A stretch of 64,000 nt of DNA from Rhodococcus_G sp042754225 (GTDB lineage Bacteria > Actinomycetota > Actinomycetes > Mycobacteriales > Mycobacteriaceae), in assembly GCF_042754225.1 (NCBI RefSeq), contig NZ_JBHZAH010000001.1:67044-131043 (forward strand). The letters run 5' to 3'. Shown in pieces: positions 1-8,743 of this stretch (the stretch's first letter is position 1; the number at the start of each line of letters is the position of its first letter). Under the pieces are notes generated by a model. It was not told where the DNA came from. It did no database searches and worked only from the letters and a program-made list of their open reading frames with translations. The translations under genes and the position numbers were made by a program.

Positions 1-3000
1 TTGACCGCCCGTGACGACGTCCTGTTCGGGGCCACCGTCTCCGGGCGGCCGCCCGAGCTGGCCGGCATCGAGACGATGATCGGACTGTTCGTCAACACAC
101 TTCCCGTCCGGATCAGATTGAGCCCCAACGAGACTCTGGGGGCTCTGCTGGACCGGGTGCAGGCCGAGCAGGCGACGCTGATGGACCACCACTACATCGG
201 GCTGGCCGAGATTCAGCACGCCGCGGGGCCCGAGGTCGGATTCGACACGTTGACCGTGTTCGAGTCGTACCCCGTCGACCGCGCCGGGCTGACGACCGAT
301 ACCGACATCGCCGGAATGCGCGTCGACCGGGTCGGCGCGCGCGACGCCGCCCACTATCCGCTGAGCCTGGTGGCATCGGTCGACTCTCGTCTGCGACTGA
401 AATTCGAGTACCTGCCCGACGTCTTCGACGGGAGCTCCGTCGAAGGCATCGCCGGGCGCGTGGTGCGGGCGCTCGACGCCTGCACTCGGCCGGACCAGCC
501 GCTGGCCGCGCTGTCGTTGCTGGTCGACCGGGAGCGCGCCGACCTGGTGCCCGTCCGTGGCCGCCGAGGCGGGTCGACCCGGACGCTGCCGCAGATCCTC
601 GCGGCCGCCGCCGCTCTGGACCCGGACGCGATCGCACTGTCCTACTGCGGCGCCGAAGTGAGTTACGGCGAGCTGGACCAGCGGTCGAATCGACTCGCCC
701 GCGCGCTGATCGCCCGCGGGGCGGGCCCGGAGACCTTCGTGGCCGTCGGGATACCGCGCTCCCTGGACTCGGTGCTTTCGGTGTGGGCGGTGACGAAGAC
801 CGGGGCGGCGTTCGTGCCGATCGACCCGAACTACCCCGACGAGCGCATCACCCGCATGCTCGTCGATTCCGGATCCACCGTCGCTGTGACCACGACCGAG
901 CATCGAGGCCGTCTGCCCGACAACGCGAGTTGGCTGATTCTCGACGAACCCGACTTCGCCACGGAATGGACACAGATGTGCGCGGCGCCCGTGACCGACG
1001 ACGATCGAATCGGTCCGGTCACTCTGGACACCGCCGCGTACGTCGTCTACACGTCGGGGTCCACCGGTGAGCCGAAGGGCGTGGTGGTCACCCACCGTGG
1101 ACTGGACAACTTCGCACTCGACCAGCTCGAGCGCTTCGGGGCGACCCCGCAGTCCCGCACTCTGCACTTCTCCACACCGAGTTTCGACGGGTCGGTGTTC
1201 GAGTACCTGCAGGCCTTCGGTGCAGGCGCGACGATGGTGATCGCGCCGCCTACCGTGTTCGGCGGCGAGGAACTCGCGCGACTCCTGGAGGAGCGGAAGG
1301 TCACCCACGCCTTCATCACCACCGCCGCGCTCGCGACACTCGATCCTGCCGGACTGGACCATCTCACGGACCTGGTGTTCGGCGGCGAGGCGTGCCCACC
1401 CGAACTCGTCGCCCGCTGGGTCGTATCCGACCGCCCGAGTTCCCGAGGAGTCCCCGATTTCCCGGGTACCCGAGGAGGGGCCCGTCGGTTGTACAACGCC
1501 TACGGACCGACCGAGTCGACCATCATGTCCAACATCAGCGATCCGATGGTCTCGGGGGAACCGATCACCATTGGCGGCCCCATCCGCGGAGTGACGGAAC
1601 TGGTGCTCGACACCCGGCTGCAACCGGTCCCCGTGGGAGTTCCCGGCGAGCTGTACCTCGCCGGGATCGGCCTGGCCCGCGGCTACCACCGCCGGCCCGC
1701 ACTGACCGCCGAGCGGTTCGTTGCCGATCCCTCTCACCCGGGCACACGGATGTACCGCACCGGGGACATCGTGCGGTGGACTGCCGCCCACCGCATCGAA
1801 TACGTGGGCCGCAGCGACTTCCAGGTGAAGGTGCGCGGGTTCCGGGTCGAACTCGGCGAGATCGACGCCACCCTCATGTCGGAGCCGAACGTCGGGTTCG
1901 CGGCCACCCTGGCGCATCGCGGGCGTACCGGTGACACCCTGCTGGCGTCCTACGTCGTGCCGACGCCGGGTCGTTCCCTCGACACCGCCGTACTCGCCCG
2001 GCGACTGGCGGACCGCCTGCCGTCCCACATGGTGCCGTCCTCGATCACGGTGCTCGAGCGCCTTCCGCTGACTGCCGTTGGCAAGCTGGACCGCGCCGCA
2101 CTGCCGGAGCCCGACCGGCATTCCGGGACGAGCCGATACCGGGCACCGGTCGGTCCGGTCGAAGAAACGGTGGCCGACGTCTTCGCGGAGGTACTCGGAC
2201 TCGAACGCGTCGGTGCCGAGGCCGGCTTCTTCGACCTCGGCGGCAACTCCCTGAGCGCCACCCGGGTGACCGCCCGGCTGCGAGCGTTGCTCGAAACCGG
2301 CTGTCGGGTGCGTGATCTGTTCGAGGCGCCCACGGTCGCATCGCTGGCGGCGCGGATCGAGCACGCCGGCGCGGGGTCGTCCGCACGCCCGGCCCTCGCA
2401 CCCCGCACCCGGCCCCGGAACATTCCGCTGTCGTTCGCTCAGCAGCGAATGTGGTTCGTCAACCAGCTCGACACCGCCTCGGCCGTCTACAACATCCCGA
2501 TCGTGGTGCGGCTCGGCGGTGAACTCGATGTGCCGGCGCTGAACTCGGCGCTCGTCGATGTGATCGCCCGGCACGAGGCACTGCGTACGGTGTTCCCGAT
2601 CCGCGGGGACTGGCCGGTTCAGCGGATACTGCCCGCCGAGGGGGCGGTGCCCACGCTGATCCCCGTCACCGTCCCGGACGAGCGCCGACTGCGGGACGAG
2701 CTGGCCCGGCTGGTCTCGACGGGATTCGATGTCACGGAGCGGCTTCCGTTGCGGGCCGGACTGTTCTCACTCTCCGCCACCGAGCATGTACTCGCCGTCG
2801 TGGTGCATCACATCTCGGCGGACGGGTTCTCCATGGTCCCGCTGGTGCGCGACGTGATGACGGCGTACGGCGCCCGGGTCGGTGGCGGCGCTCCCGAGTG
2901 GGCACCGCTCGCGGTGCAGTACGCCGACTACGCGCTCTGGCAACGGGAGTTGCTGGGATCGGACGACGACCCCGAGTCCCTGCTGTCGGAGCAGCTCGAC

Positions 3001-6000
3001 TACTGGAGGACGGCGCTGGCGGGCATGCCCGATCTGCTGGAACTACCGACCGACCGGGACCGGCCGTCCCAGCAGTCCTTCCGCGGTGCACGCGTCCACT
3101 TCTCCGTGGACCGCGACCTTCACCGACGGATCAGGGACCTGTCGCGACGCCTCCGCTCCAGCGAGTTCATGACCGTGCACGCCGCGCTCGCCGTTCTGTT
3201 GGCACGACTCGGCAGCACCGACGACGTCGTGATCGGAACGCCGATCGCGGGCAGGGGAGAGCCGGTCCTCGACGATCTGGTCGGCATGTTCGTGGGCACG
3301 CTGGCCCTGCGGACCCGGGTGCAGGCGGGCGAGTCGTTCACGTGCGTGGTGGCGCACTGCCGCGAGGTAGACCTCGGGGCGTTCGCGCACACCGAGGTTC
3401 CCTTCGAGCGTGTGGTGGAGGCGGTCGGGCCGACGCGATCCACGGCGTTCTCGCCGATCATCCAGGTATCGCTGGAGTTTCAGAACAACGAGCGACCGGT
3501 ACCGACGCTGCCGGGACTGGAGGTCCGTGGCATCGACCCCCAGCTCGACGTCGTCAAGGTCGATCTCGAATTCCTCCTGGCGGAGGAGTTCGACGCGAAC
3601 GGCGAACCGGCCGGGATGAACGGCGCCGTCGACTTCGCCACCGATCTCTTCGATGCTGACACCGTCCGCGGATTCGCCGACCGATTCGTGCGGATACTCG
3701 ACGCGGTGACCGTGAACCCCGACGGGCCGGTCGGCGATCTCCCCCTCCTCGACGAGGCGGAGAGGAGCGCGATGGCGCCGGCCAGCGGCCGGCCGGAAGT
3801 GCGCCCGCAGCGGTGGCCCGACCTGCTGGCGGCCGCCGCCGCACTCGATCCGGACGCGGTGGCCCTGTCCTGCGAGGACCGTCGGGTCAGTTACCGGGAA
3901 CTCGACGAGGGGTCCAACCGGCTGGCACGGGTCCTGTGCCGCCGTGGGGTGGGACCGGAGACCTTCGTGGCGGTCGGCATACCCCGCTCGATCGAGGCGG
4001 TGGTCGCGATCTGGGCGGTCGCCAAGGCGGGTGCGGCCTTCGTGCCGGTCGATCCGGCGTACCCGCGCGAGCGCCTCGCCTACATGCTCACCGATTGCCG
4101 GGCCGCGCTCGGGCTCACCGTGAGCGGCAGTCGGAGCAGCCTGCCCGACGCGGTTCCGTGGCTGGTGCTGGGTGACGAGGACCTTGCCGAGCAGGTGGCG
4201 GGGATGTCGTCGGCGTCGGTCACCGACCGGGACCGGGCGAGTCCGTTGTATCTCGCTCACCCGGCCTATCTCATCTACACCTCGGGGTCGACGGGACGGC
4301 CGAAGGGAGTGACCGTCACGCACCGCGGCCTGGCCAACTTCACCGCCGAAACGCGCGAACGGTTCCAGGTCACGCACGAGTCCCGGGTGTCGCAGCTGGC
4401 GTCACCGAGTTTCGATGCCTCGGTGTTCGAGCTGATGATGGCGTTCAGCGCATCGGCGCGGGTGGTGATCGTCCCGCCCACCGTCGTCGGGGGCGCCGAG
4501 TTGGCGGACTTGCTCCGTCGCGAGCGGGTGACCCACGCAACCATCACGCCGACCGCGCTGGCGGCCCTCGGCGACGCCGGACTCGACTCACTGCGTGTCC
4601 TCGACCTGGTGGGTGAGGTGTGCCCGCCGGAGGTGGTGGCGCAGTGGGCCCCAGGCCGTCGGCTGCACAGCGGGTACGGGCCCACGGAGACCACCGTCCA
4701 GGCGAGTGTCAGCGCTCCCATGCGTCCCGGCGAGGGAGTGAACATCGGGGCACCCGCGCTGGGATTCGCATTCCTGGTGCTCGACGAGCGATTGCAGCCC
4801 GTCCCGGTCGGTGTGCCCGGCGAGTTGTACATCGCCGGGCCAGGTATGGCGCGTTGTTACCACAATCGGGTGGCGCTCACGTCGACTCGCTTCGTCGCGT
4901 GCCCCTTCGGGGAACTGGGACGCCGGATGTACCGGACCGGCGACATCGTGCGGTGGAAGCGCGACCTCACCTTGGAGTACCTGGGCCGCAGCGACTTCCA
5001 GGTCAAGGTTCGCGGATTCCGCATCGAACTCGGGGAGATCGATGCCGTCCTCGCCGGTCATCCGGCGGTTGCCTTGGCTGCGACCGTCGGCCACACCGGC
5101 CCATCGGGTCACACCGTGCTCGCCTCGTATGTGTGGGCTCGGGACGGGCAGGAGGTGGAGCCTGCGGAACTGCGCACCTATGCGTCCGAGCACCTGCCCG
5201 CACACATGGTGCCCTCCGCGGTGGTCGTGCTCGACCAGGTTCCGATGACGCCGGCGGGCAAGCTCGATCGGAAGGCGTTGCCCCCGCCCGAGTTCGGTTC
5301 GACCGCCGCCGCGTTCCGGGCACCGAGCACCGAAACCGAGCGCGTCGTCGTCGACACGTTCGCGAGAGTGCTCGGGGTGGACCGGGTGGGCACCGCCGAC
5401 AGCTTCTTCGAGCTCGGCGGGACCTCCCTGCTCGCGACCAGGATCGTCAGCGGGCTGCAGGCGGAACTGGGCCGGAGGGTTCCGCTGCAGTGGATGTTCC
5501 TCGACCCAACCCCGGCCGGAATCGCCCGCCGACTCGACATTCCGACGCCCAGCCCGGAGGTGAACGAGGCATTCGCCGTCGTGCTTCCGCTGCGCGCACA
5601 GGGGAGTGGCAGACCGCTGTTCTGCGTGCATCCGGGAATCGGACTGTCCTGGGGCTACGCCGGTCTGGTGCCGTACCTACCGCGGGATCGACCCGTGTAC
5701 GGACTGCAGCTGCCCACGATCAGCGGCGACGGCGACTACCGGTCGATCGAACAACTGGCACGCCGCTACGTCGAGGAGATGAAGGCCGTCGCGCCCACCG
5801 GCCCGTACGACCTGCTCGGCTGGTCACTGGGCGGGGTCATCGCGCACGCGATGGCCGTCGAACTCCAGAGGTCGGGTGACGAGATCGCCACACTGGCCGT
5901 GATGGACAGCTATCCCGACAACGGCGACGAACCGCCGGCCGGCGAGCTCGACATCGGGGACCTCCTGCGCGGGCTGGGACTCGAAATCGACACCGGCGGT

Positions 6001-6348
6001 GTGATGACCTACGAGCGCGCGGCGCGGGTGCTGGGCGAGTCGTTCGGGACGGAGCCGGGTGTACGAGAGCGAGACCTCGAACGGATCCAGACAGGTTACG
6101 AGAACTCCACCCGCCTCGGCCGAGGGTTCGTCCCTCGGATGTACGACGGGGACCTGCTGGTCTTCACGGCCACGCGCGACGGCGACGGCGGCGCCACTCG
6201 GGTGCGGTCGCCGCAGGAATGGCGGCCGCTCGTGAGCGGCCGGATCGACGAGCATCCCGTGGACTGCGCGCACAACGAGATGATCGAACCGCCCGTCCTG
6301 GCGATCATCGGGCCGGTACTCGCCCACGCCCTCTCCGCTCGTACCTGA
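1..6348 (+). CDS. Nonribosomal peptide synthetase, C-terminal part (C-A-T-C-A-T-TE), truncated by window edge
   Basis: This is the 3' end of a modular peptide synthetase. The reading frame is open from base 1 and begins inside a condensation domain (core motif around GLFVNTLPVR), so the true start lies outside the window. Domain order by residue of the visible 2115: C fragment 1-170; adenylation A1 about 196-700 (YTSGSTGEPKG from Y350); carrier T1 with Ser750 in DLGGNSL; condensation about 810-1235 with HHISADG at 936-942; A2 about 1270-1760 (YTSGSTGRPKG from Y1426); carrier T2 with Ser1809 in ELGGTSL; type I thioesterase about 1860-2115 with GWSLGG (Ser1942), Asp1969 and His2091. No epimerase or methyltransferase domain is seen. 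The final thioesterase should release the peptide by hydrolysis or cyclisation. A1 carries an extra loop of about 20 residues (bases 1417-1485) that A2 lacks. The product is unknown, and no tailoring gene follows. Confidence 0.95.
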   Translation: MTARDDVLFGATVSGRPPELAGIETMIGLFVNTLPVRIRLSPNETLGALLDRVQAEQATLMDHHYIGLAEIQHAAGPEVGFDTLTVFESYPVDRAGLTTDTDIAGMRVDRVGARDAAHYPLSLVASVDSRLRLKFEYLPDVFDGSSVEGIAGRVVRALDACTRPDQPLAALSLLVDRERADLVPVRGRRGGSTRTLPQILAAAAALDPDAIALSYCGAEVSYGELDQRSNRLARALIARGAGPETFVAVGIPRSLDSVLSVWAVTKTGAAFVPIDPNYPDERITRMLVDSGSTVAVTTTEHRGRLPDNASWLILDEPDFATEWTQMCAAPVTDDDRIGPVTLDTAAYVVYTSGSTGEPKGVVVTHRGLDNFALDQLERFGATPQSRTLHFSTPSFDGSVFEYLQAFGAGATMVIAPPTVFGGEELARLLEERKVTHAFITTAALATLDPAGLDHLTDLVFGGEACPPELVARWVVSDRPSSRGVPDFPGTRGGARRLYNAYGPTESTIMSNISDPMVSGEPITIGGPIRGVTELVLDTRLQPVPVGVPGELYLAGIGLARGYHRRPALTAERFVADPSHPGTRMYRTGDIVRWTAAHRIEYVGRSDFQVKVRGFRVELGEIDATLMSEPNVGFAATLAHRGRTGDTLLASYVVPTPGRSLDTAVLARRLADRLPSHMVPSSITVLERLPLTAVGKLDRAALPEPDRHSGTSRYRAPVGPVEETVADVFAEVLGLERVGAEAGFFDLGGNSLSATRVTARLRALLETGCRVRDLFEAPTVASLAARIEHAGAGSSARPALAPRTRPRNIPLSFAQQRMWFVNQLDTASAVYNIPIVVRLGGELDVPALNSALVDVIARHEALRTVFPIRGDWPVQRILPAEGAVPTLIPVTVPDERRLRDELARLVSTGFDVTERLPLRAGLFSLSATEHVLAVVVHHISADGFSMVPLVRDVMTAYGARVGGGAPEWAPLAVQYADYALWQRELLGSDDDPESLLSEQLDYWRTALAGMPDLLELPTDRDRPSQQSFRGARVHFSVDRDLHRRIRDLSRRLRSSEFMTVHAALAVLLARLGSTDDVVIGTPIAGRGEPVLDDLVGMFVGTLALRTRVQAGESFTCVVAHCREVDLGAFAHTEVPFERVVEAVGPTRSTAFSPIIQVSLEFQNNERPVPTLPGLEVRGIDPQLDVVKVDLEFLLAEEFDANGEPAGMNGAVDFATDLFDADTVRGFADRFVRILDAVTVNPDGPVGDLPLLDEAERSAMAPASGRPEVRPQRWPDLLAAAAALDPDAVALSCEDRRVSYRELDEGSNRLARVLCRRGVGPETFVAVGIPRSIEAVVAIWAVAKAGAAFVPVDPAYPRERLAYMLTDCRAALGLTVSGSRSSLPDAVPWLVLGDEDLAEQVAGMSSASVTDRDRASPLYLAHPAYLIYTSGSTGRPKGVTVTHRGLANFTAETRERFQVTHESRVSQLASPSFDASVFELMMAFSASARVVIVPPTVVGGAELADLLRRERVTHATITPTALAALGDAGLDSLRVLDLVGEVCPPEVVAQWAPGRRLHSGYGPTETTVQASVSAPMRPGEGVNIGAPALGFAFLVLDERLQPVPVGVPGELYIAGPGMARCYHNRVALTSTRFVACPFGELGRRMYRTGDIVRWKRDLTLEYLGRSDFQVKVRGFRIELGEIDAVLAGHPAVALAATVGHTGPSGHTVLASYVWARDGQEVEPAELRTYASEHLPAHMVPSAVVVLDQVPMTPAGKLDRKALPPPEFGSTAAAFRAPSTETERVVVDTFARVLGVDRVGTADSFFELGGTSLLATRIVSGLQAELGRRVPLQWMFLDPTPAGIARRLDIPTPSPEVNEAFAVVLPLRAQGSGRPLFCVHPGIGLSWGYAGLVPYLPRDRPVYGLQLPTISGDGDYRSIEQLARRYVEEMKAVAPTGPYDLLGWSLGGVIAHAMAVELQRSGDEIATLAVMDSYPDNGDEPPAGELDIGDLLRGLGLEIDTGGVMTYERAARVLGESFGTEPGVRERDLERIQTGYENSTRLGRGFVPRMYDGDLLVFTATRDGDGGATRVRSPQEWRPLVSGRIDEHPVDCAHNEMIEPPVLAIIGPVLAHALSART

Positions 6349-6452
6349 GAACTTGCCGATGGGGGGCCGGTTTTTCGTTACCCTCGAGGGGGAACGTTCC
6401 GAGCATCACCGAAGGGGTCGTCGGGCATCGCAGTCGAGCACGAGGAGCGGCC

Positions 6453-7484
6453 ATGAGCGCGATCGGGCACTGGCGGACACTTGCGGTCGTAGCGGCACTC
6501 GTCGCGTCGAGTCTTTTCGGTGAGGCGGCCGCGGCGTCGGCAGCGTCGCGTGCGCTCCCGGCCGACAAGCCGGCAACCGCCGACGGATCTGCCCTCGACC
6601 ACATCGAGAAGGTCGGCGACCGTCAACTGAACATGTACGTCCGCTCGGCGGCGATGGAGAAGGTGATCCTCCTCGAGGTGATCCGTCCCGCGGATTCCAG
6701 CGTGCCCCGACCCACCCTGTACCTGCTCAACGGCGCCGGCGGGGGACAGGACTCGGCAACATGGCAGGCCAGGACCGACGTGGTCGGCTTCTTCGCCGAC
6801 AAGAACGTCAACGTCGTCACACCAGTCGGCGGCGCGTACAGCTACTACACCGACTGGGAGAAGCCGGACCCCGTCCTCGGCCTCAACAAATGGACCACCT
6901 TCCTCACCGAGGAACTTCCCCCGATCGTCGACGCCACGCTCGGAACGACCGGGGTGAACGCGATCGCCGGACTGTCGATGTCGGGGACTTCCGTCCTGAG
7001 CCTGGCCGAATCCGCTCCGTCGCTGTATCGCGCAGTCGGCGCCTTCAGCGGGTGCGCCGAGACGAGCACCGCACCCGGGCGCGACTACGTCACCTTCGTC
7101 GTCAGCGCCCGAGGGGGTGACGTCGTGAACATGTGGGGCCCGCCCGGCGATCCGGAATGGGTGGCCAACGACCCCGTGGTCAATGCCGAGAAGCTGCGCG
7201 GCATCAACTTGTACATCAGCAACGGCACCGGGCTGCCGGGCCCCCACGAGAACCTCAACGGACCGGATGTCAACGGAGACCCTGGCGTTCTGGCCAACCA
7301 GGTGATCGTGGGCGGAGTCATCGAGGCCGGCACCAACCAATGCACGCATCGGCTGGCCGACAGGCTCAACTCGCTCGGAATCCCGGCCACCTACGACTTC
7401 CGGCCCGCCGGAACCCACTCGTGGGGCTACTGGCAGGACGACCTGCACAATTCCTGGCCGATGATCGCCGGTTCACTGGGCTAG
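6453..7484 (+). CDS. Secreted mycolyltransferase / antigen 85 family esterase
   Basis: This is a 343-residue exported alpha/beta-hydrolase of the antigen 85 type, which transfers mycolic acids between trehalose mycolates and arabinogalactan in the outer envelope. The ATG at 6453 follows a GAGGAGCGG ribosome site and gives a clean signal peptide (hydrophobic LAVVAALVASSLF, cleavage near ASAASRA). The nucleophile motif is GLSMSGT with Ser175, matching the family GLSM motif. The C-terminal GTHSWGYW supplies the catalytic histidine. Length and motif order match the family (about 300-340 residues). It starts 104 bp after the peptide synthetase on the same strand, with no evident functional link. 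Corynebacteriales carry several paralogues, so the exact acyl acceptor cannot be read from sequence. Confidence 0.9.
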   Translation: MSAIGHWRTLAVVAALVASSLFGEAAAASAASRALPADKPATADGSALDHIEKVGDRQLNMYVRSAAMEKVILLEVIRPADSSVPRPTLYLLNGAGGGQDSATWQARTDVVGFFADKNVNVVTPVGGAYSYYTDWEKPDPVLGLNKWTTFLTEELPPIVDATLGTTGVNAIAGLSMSGTSVLSLAESAPSLYRAVGAFSGCAETSTAPGRDYVTFVVSARGGDVVNMWGPPGDPEWVANDPVVNAEKLRGINLYISNGTGLPGPHENLNGPDVNGDPGVLANQVIVGGVIEAGTNQCTHRLADRLNSLGIPATYDFRPAGTHSWGYWQDDLHNSWPMIAGSLG

Positions 7485-7486
7485 TC

Positions 7487-7511
7487 GTCGGCATCCGGCG
7501 CCGGTACCGAC
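7487..7511 (+). terminator. Possible hairpin terminator after the mycolyltransferase
   Basis: The pair GTCGG / CCGAC (7487-7491 and 7507-7511) encloses the self-complementary CCGGCGCCGG and begins 3 nt after the stop codon. There is no T-run, as is usual in GC-rich actinobacteria. A terminator role is inferred from position and pairing only. Confidence 0.35.
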
Positions 7512-7626
7512 GCCATCGAAATCACCGCCGAGCCGGTCCGTGTCGCCCTCTCGTCGAGGTGTTCACGATCGTTCGGGGCGACGGCCGTCGGCCCGTACCC
7601 CGGCCGGACGGGTTCGACTTGCGTCA

Positions 7627-7713
7627 CCGCAGCGCAGGGGCGCCGTAGCGGCGTCGAAAGGCCCGATTGAACGCCGCGGTGGACGCGTAGCCGACCTGCC
7701 GGGCGACGCCCCG
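7627..7713 (-). pseudogene. AraC-family regulator, C-terminal remnant
   Basis: About 29 codons read ARQVGYASTAAFNRAFRRRYG on the minus strand. This is the signature second helix-turn-helix of AraC/XylS regulators (family form VGY.S..AF.RAF.R..G..P). The frame upstream quickly loses resemblance, and no sensor domain or first helix-turn-helix is present in any frame. It is therefore a leftover C-terminus rather than a working gene. It lies between the mycolyltransferase and the alpha/beta hydrolase, in an otherwise non-coding stretch (7485-7874). Confidence 0.6.
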
Positions 7714-7874
7714 CCTCGTGCCGATCATTCGCGCAGGACGTGCATGAACGACGGATGAATGCCCACAGGATCGTCGAACCTGATGCGAGTCACGCGTCGC
7801 ATCGCAGCCCGGCCCCGTCGTGGATCCGATCGACGAGGCCGCGCGCGAATGGACGAGCCGAACCTGATCGCCGC

Positions 7875-8696
7875 TCAGGCGGCTCCGCCCCAGAAGTCGA
7901 CGAGCACCTTCGTCAGCTCCTCGGGCTTCTCCTCGTTCGGTGTGTGGGCGGCCCCGGCGATGATCTCGAACTTCACGCCGAGCCGGGACGCGGCGTCGGC
8001 CTGGACGTCCACCGGGATCACGTCGTGCTCGCCCGCGACGACGAGGATCGGCAGGCCGGTCGCGGCGAGTTCCTCGACGCGGTCCGGTTCGGCGTTCATG
8101 GTGAGGGCGATGCCGGCGATGTTGGCGGTCCTGGTGACCATGATGCGATTGTGGAGGAACTCCTTGACCGGTGCCGGGAAGATCTCCTCGAAGGCACCGA
8201 ACATCGCCTTCCACAGTGCCTCGTTGCCGCCCGCCCACAGCAACTCGGGGATCTGCGTCATGTCCACGGCCATGCCGAGGTTCTGGCCGCTCGGCGGTGA
8301 GTCGAGGATCACGTAGTCCAGGAAGCGCGTCGGGTCGTTGAGAACCGCGGCGCGGGTGACGAGCCCGCCGAAGCTGTGGCCGAGGAGATGGACCTTCTCG
8401 CCGGGCGCGACCCTGTCGAGCACCTCGCCGAGGTCGAGGGCGAACTTGGCGATCGTGTACTCGCCGACCGCGTCCCGGCCGTCCGGGCCGTCCGAATCGT
8501 ACTGGCCGAGCTGCGAATACGAGATCAGGCGGTAGCCGGCGGCGGTGACGAACGGTGCCATCGGGAGGAAGTCCTCCCGGGAGCCGGTGAAGCCGGGGAC
8601 CATGACGACGGTGCCCTTGGCCTCGCCCTCGGGTGTCGCGTCGAAGTAGGACAGTTCGCCGCGCGAGATCTCGAGGCGGGACAGGTTGACGGTCAT
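7875..8696 (-). CDS. Alpha/beta hydrolase
   Basis: A 273-residue cytoplasmic alpha/beta hydrolase with the complete triad. The nucleophile elbow is GHSFGG (Ser108), the acid is probably Asp225 in GEHDVIP, and the base is His251 in GAAHTPNE. An oxyanion-type GFTGSR loop follows the first core strand. The start is supported by AAGGAGA upstream. It lies 47 bp downstream of the GH3 glucosidase on the same strand and probably shares its transcript. Substrate is unknown; family members act on esters, lactones or small amides. Confidence 0.85.
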   Translation of the reverse strand: MTVNLSRLEISRGELSYFDATPEGEAKGTVVMVPGFTGSREDFLPMAPFVTAAGYRLISYSQLGQYDSDGPDGRDAVGEYTIAKFALDLGEVLDRVAPGEKVHLLGHSFGGLVTRAAVLNDPTRFLDYVILDSPPSGQNLGMAVDMTQIPELLWAGGNEALWKAMFGAFEEIFPAPVKEFLHNRIMVTRTANIAGIALTMNAEPDRVEELAATGLPILVVAGEHDVIPVDVQADAASRLGVKFEIIAGAAHTPNEEKPEELTKVLVDFWGGAA

Positions 8697-8743
8697 GGCA
8701 GCGTTCTCCTTGTAGAGGTTGGCGGGCTCGGTGGGGCGGGGCG

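Noticed and set aside
3043..4377. 444-codon minus-strand open frame inside the NRPS
   Set aside because: It is the antisense shadow of a GC-rich gene; the sequence has no domain and the plus strand has clear C and A motifs.
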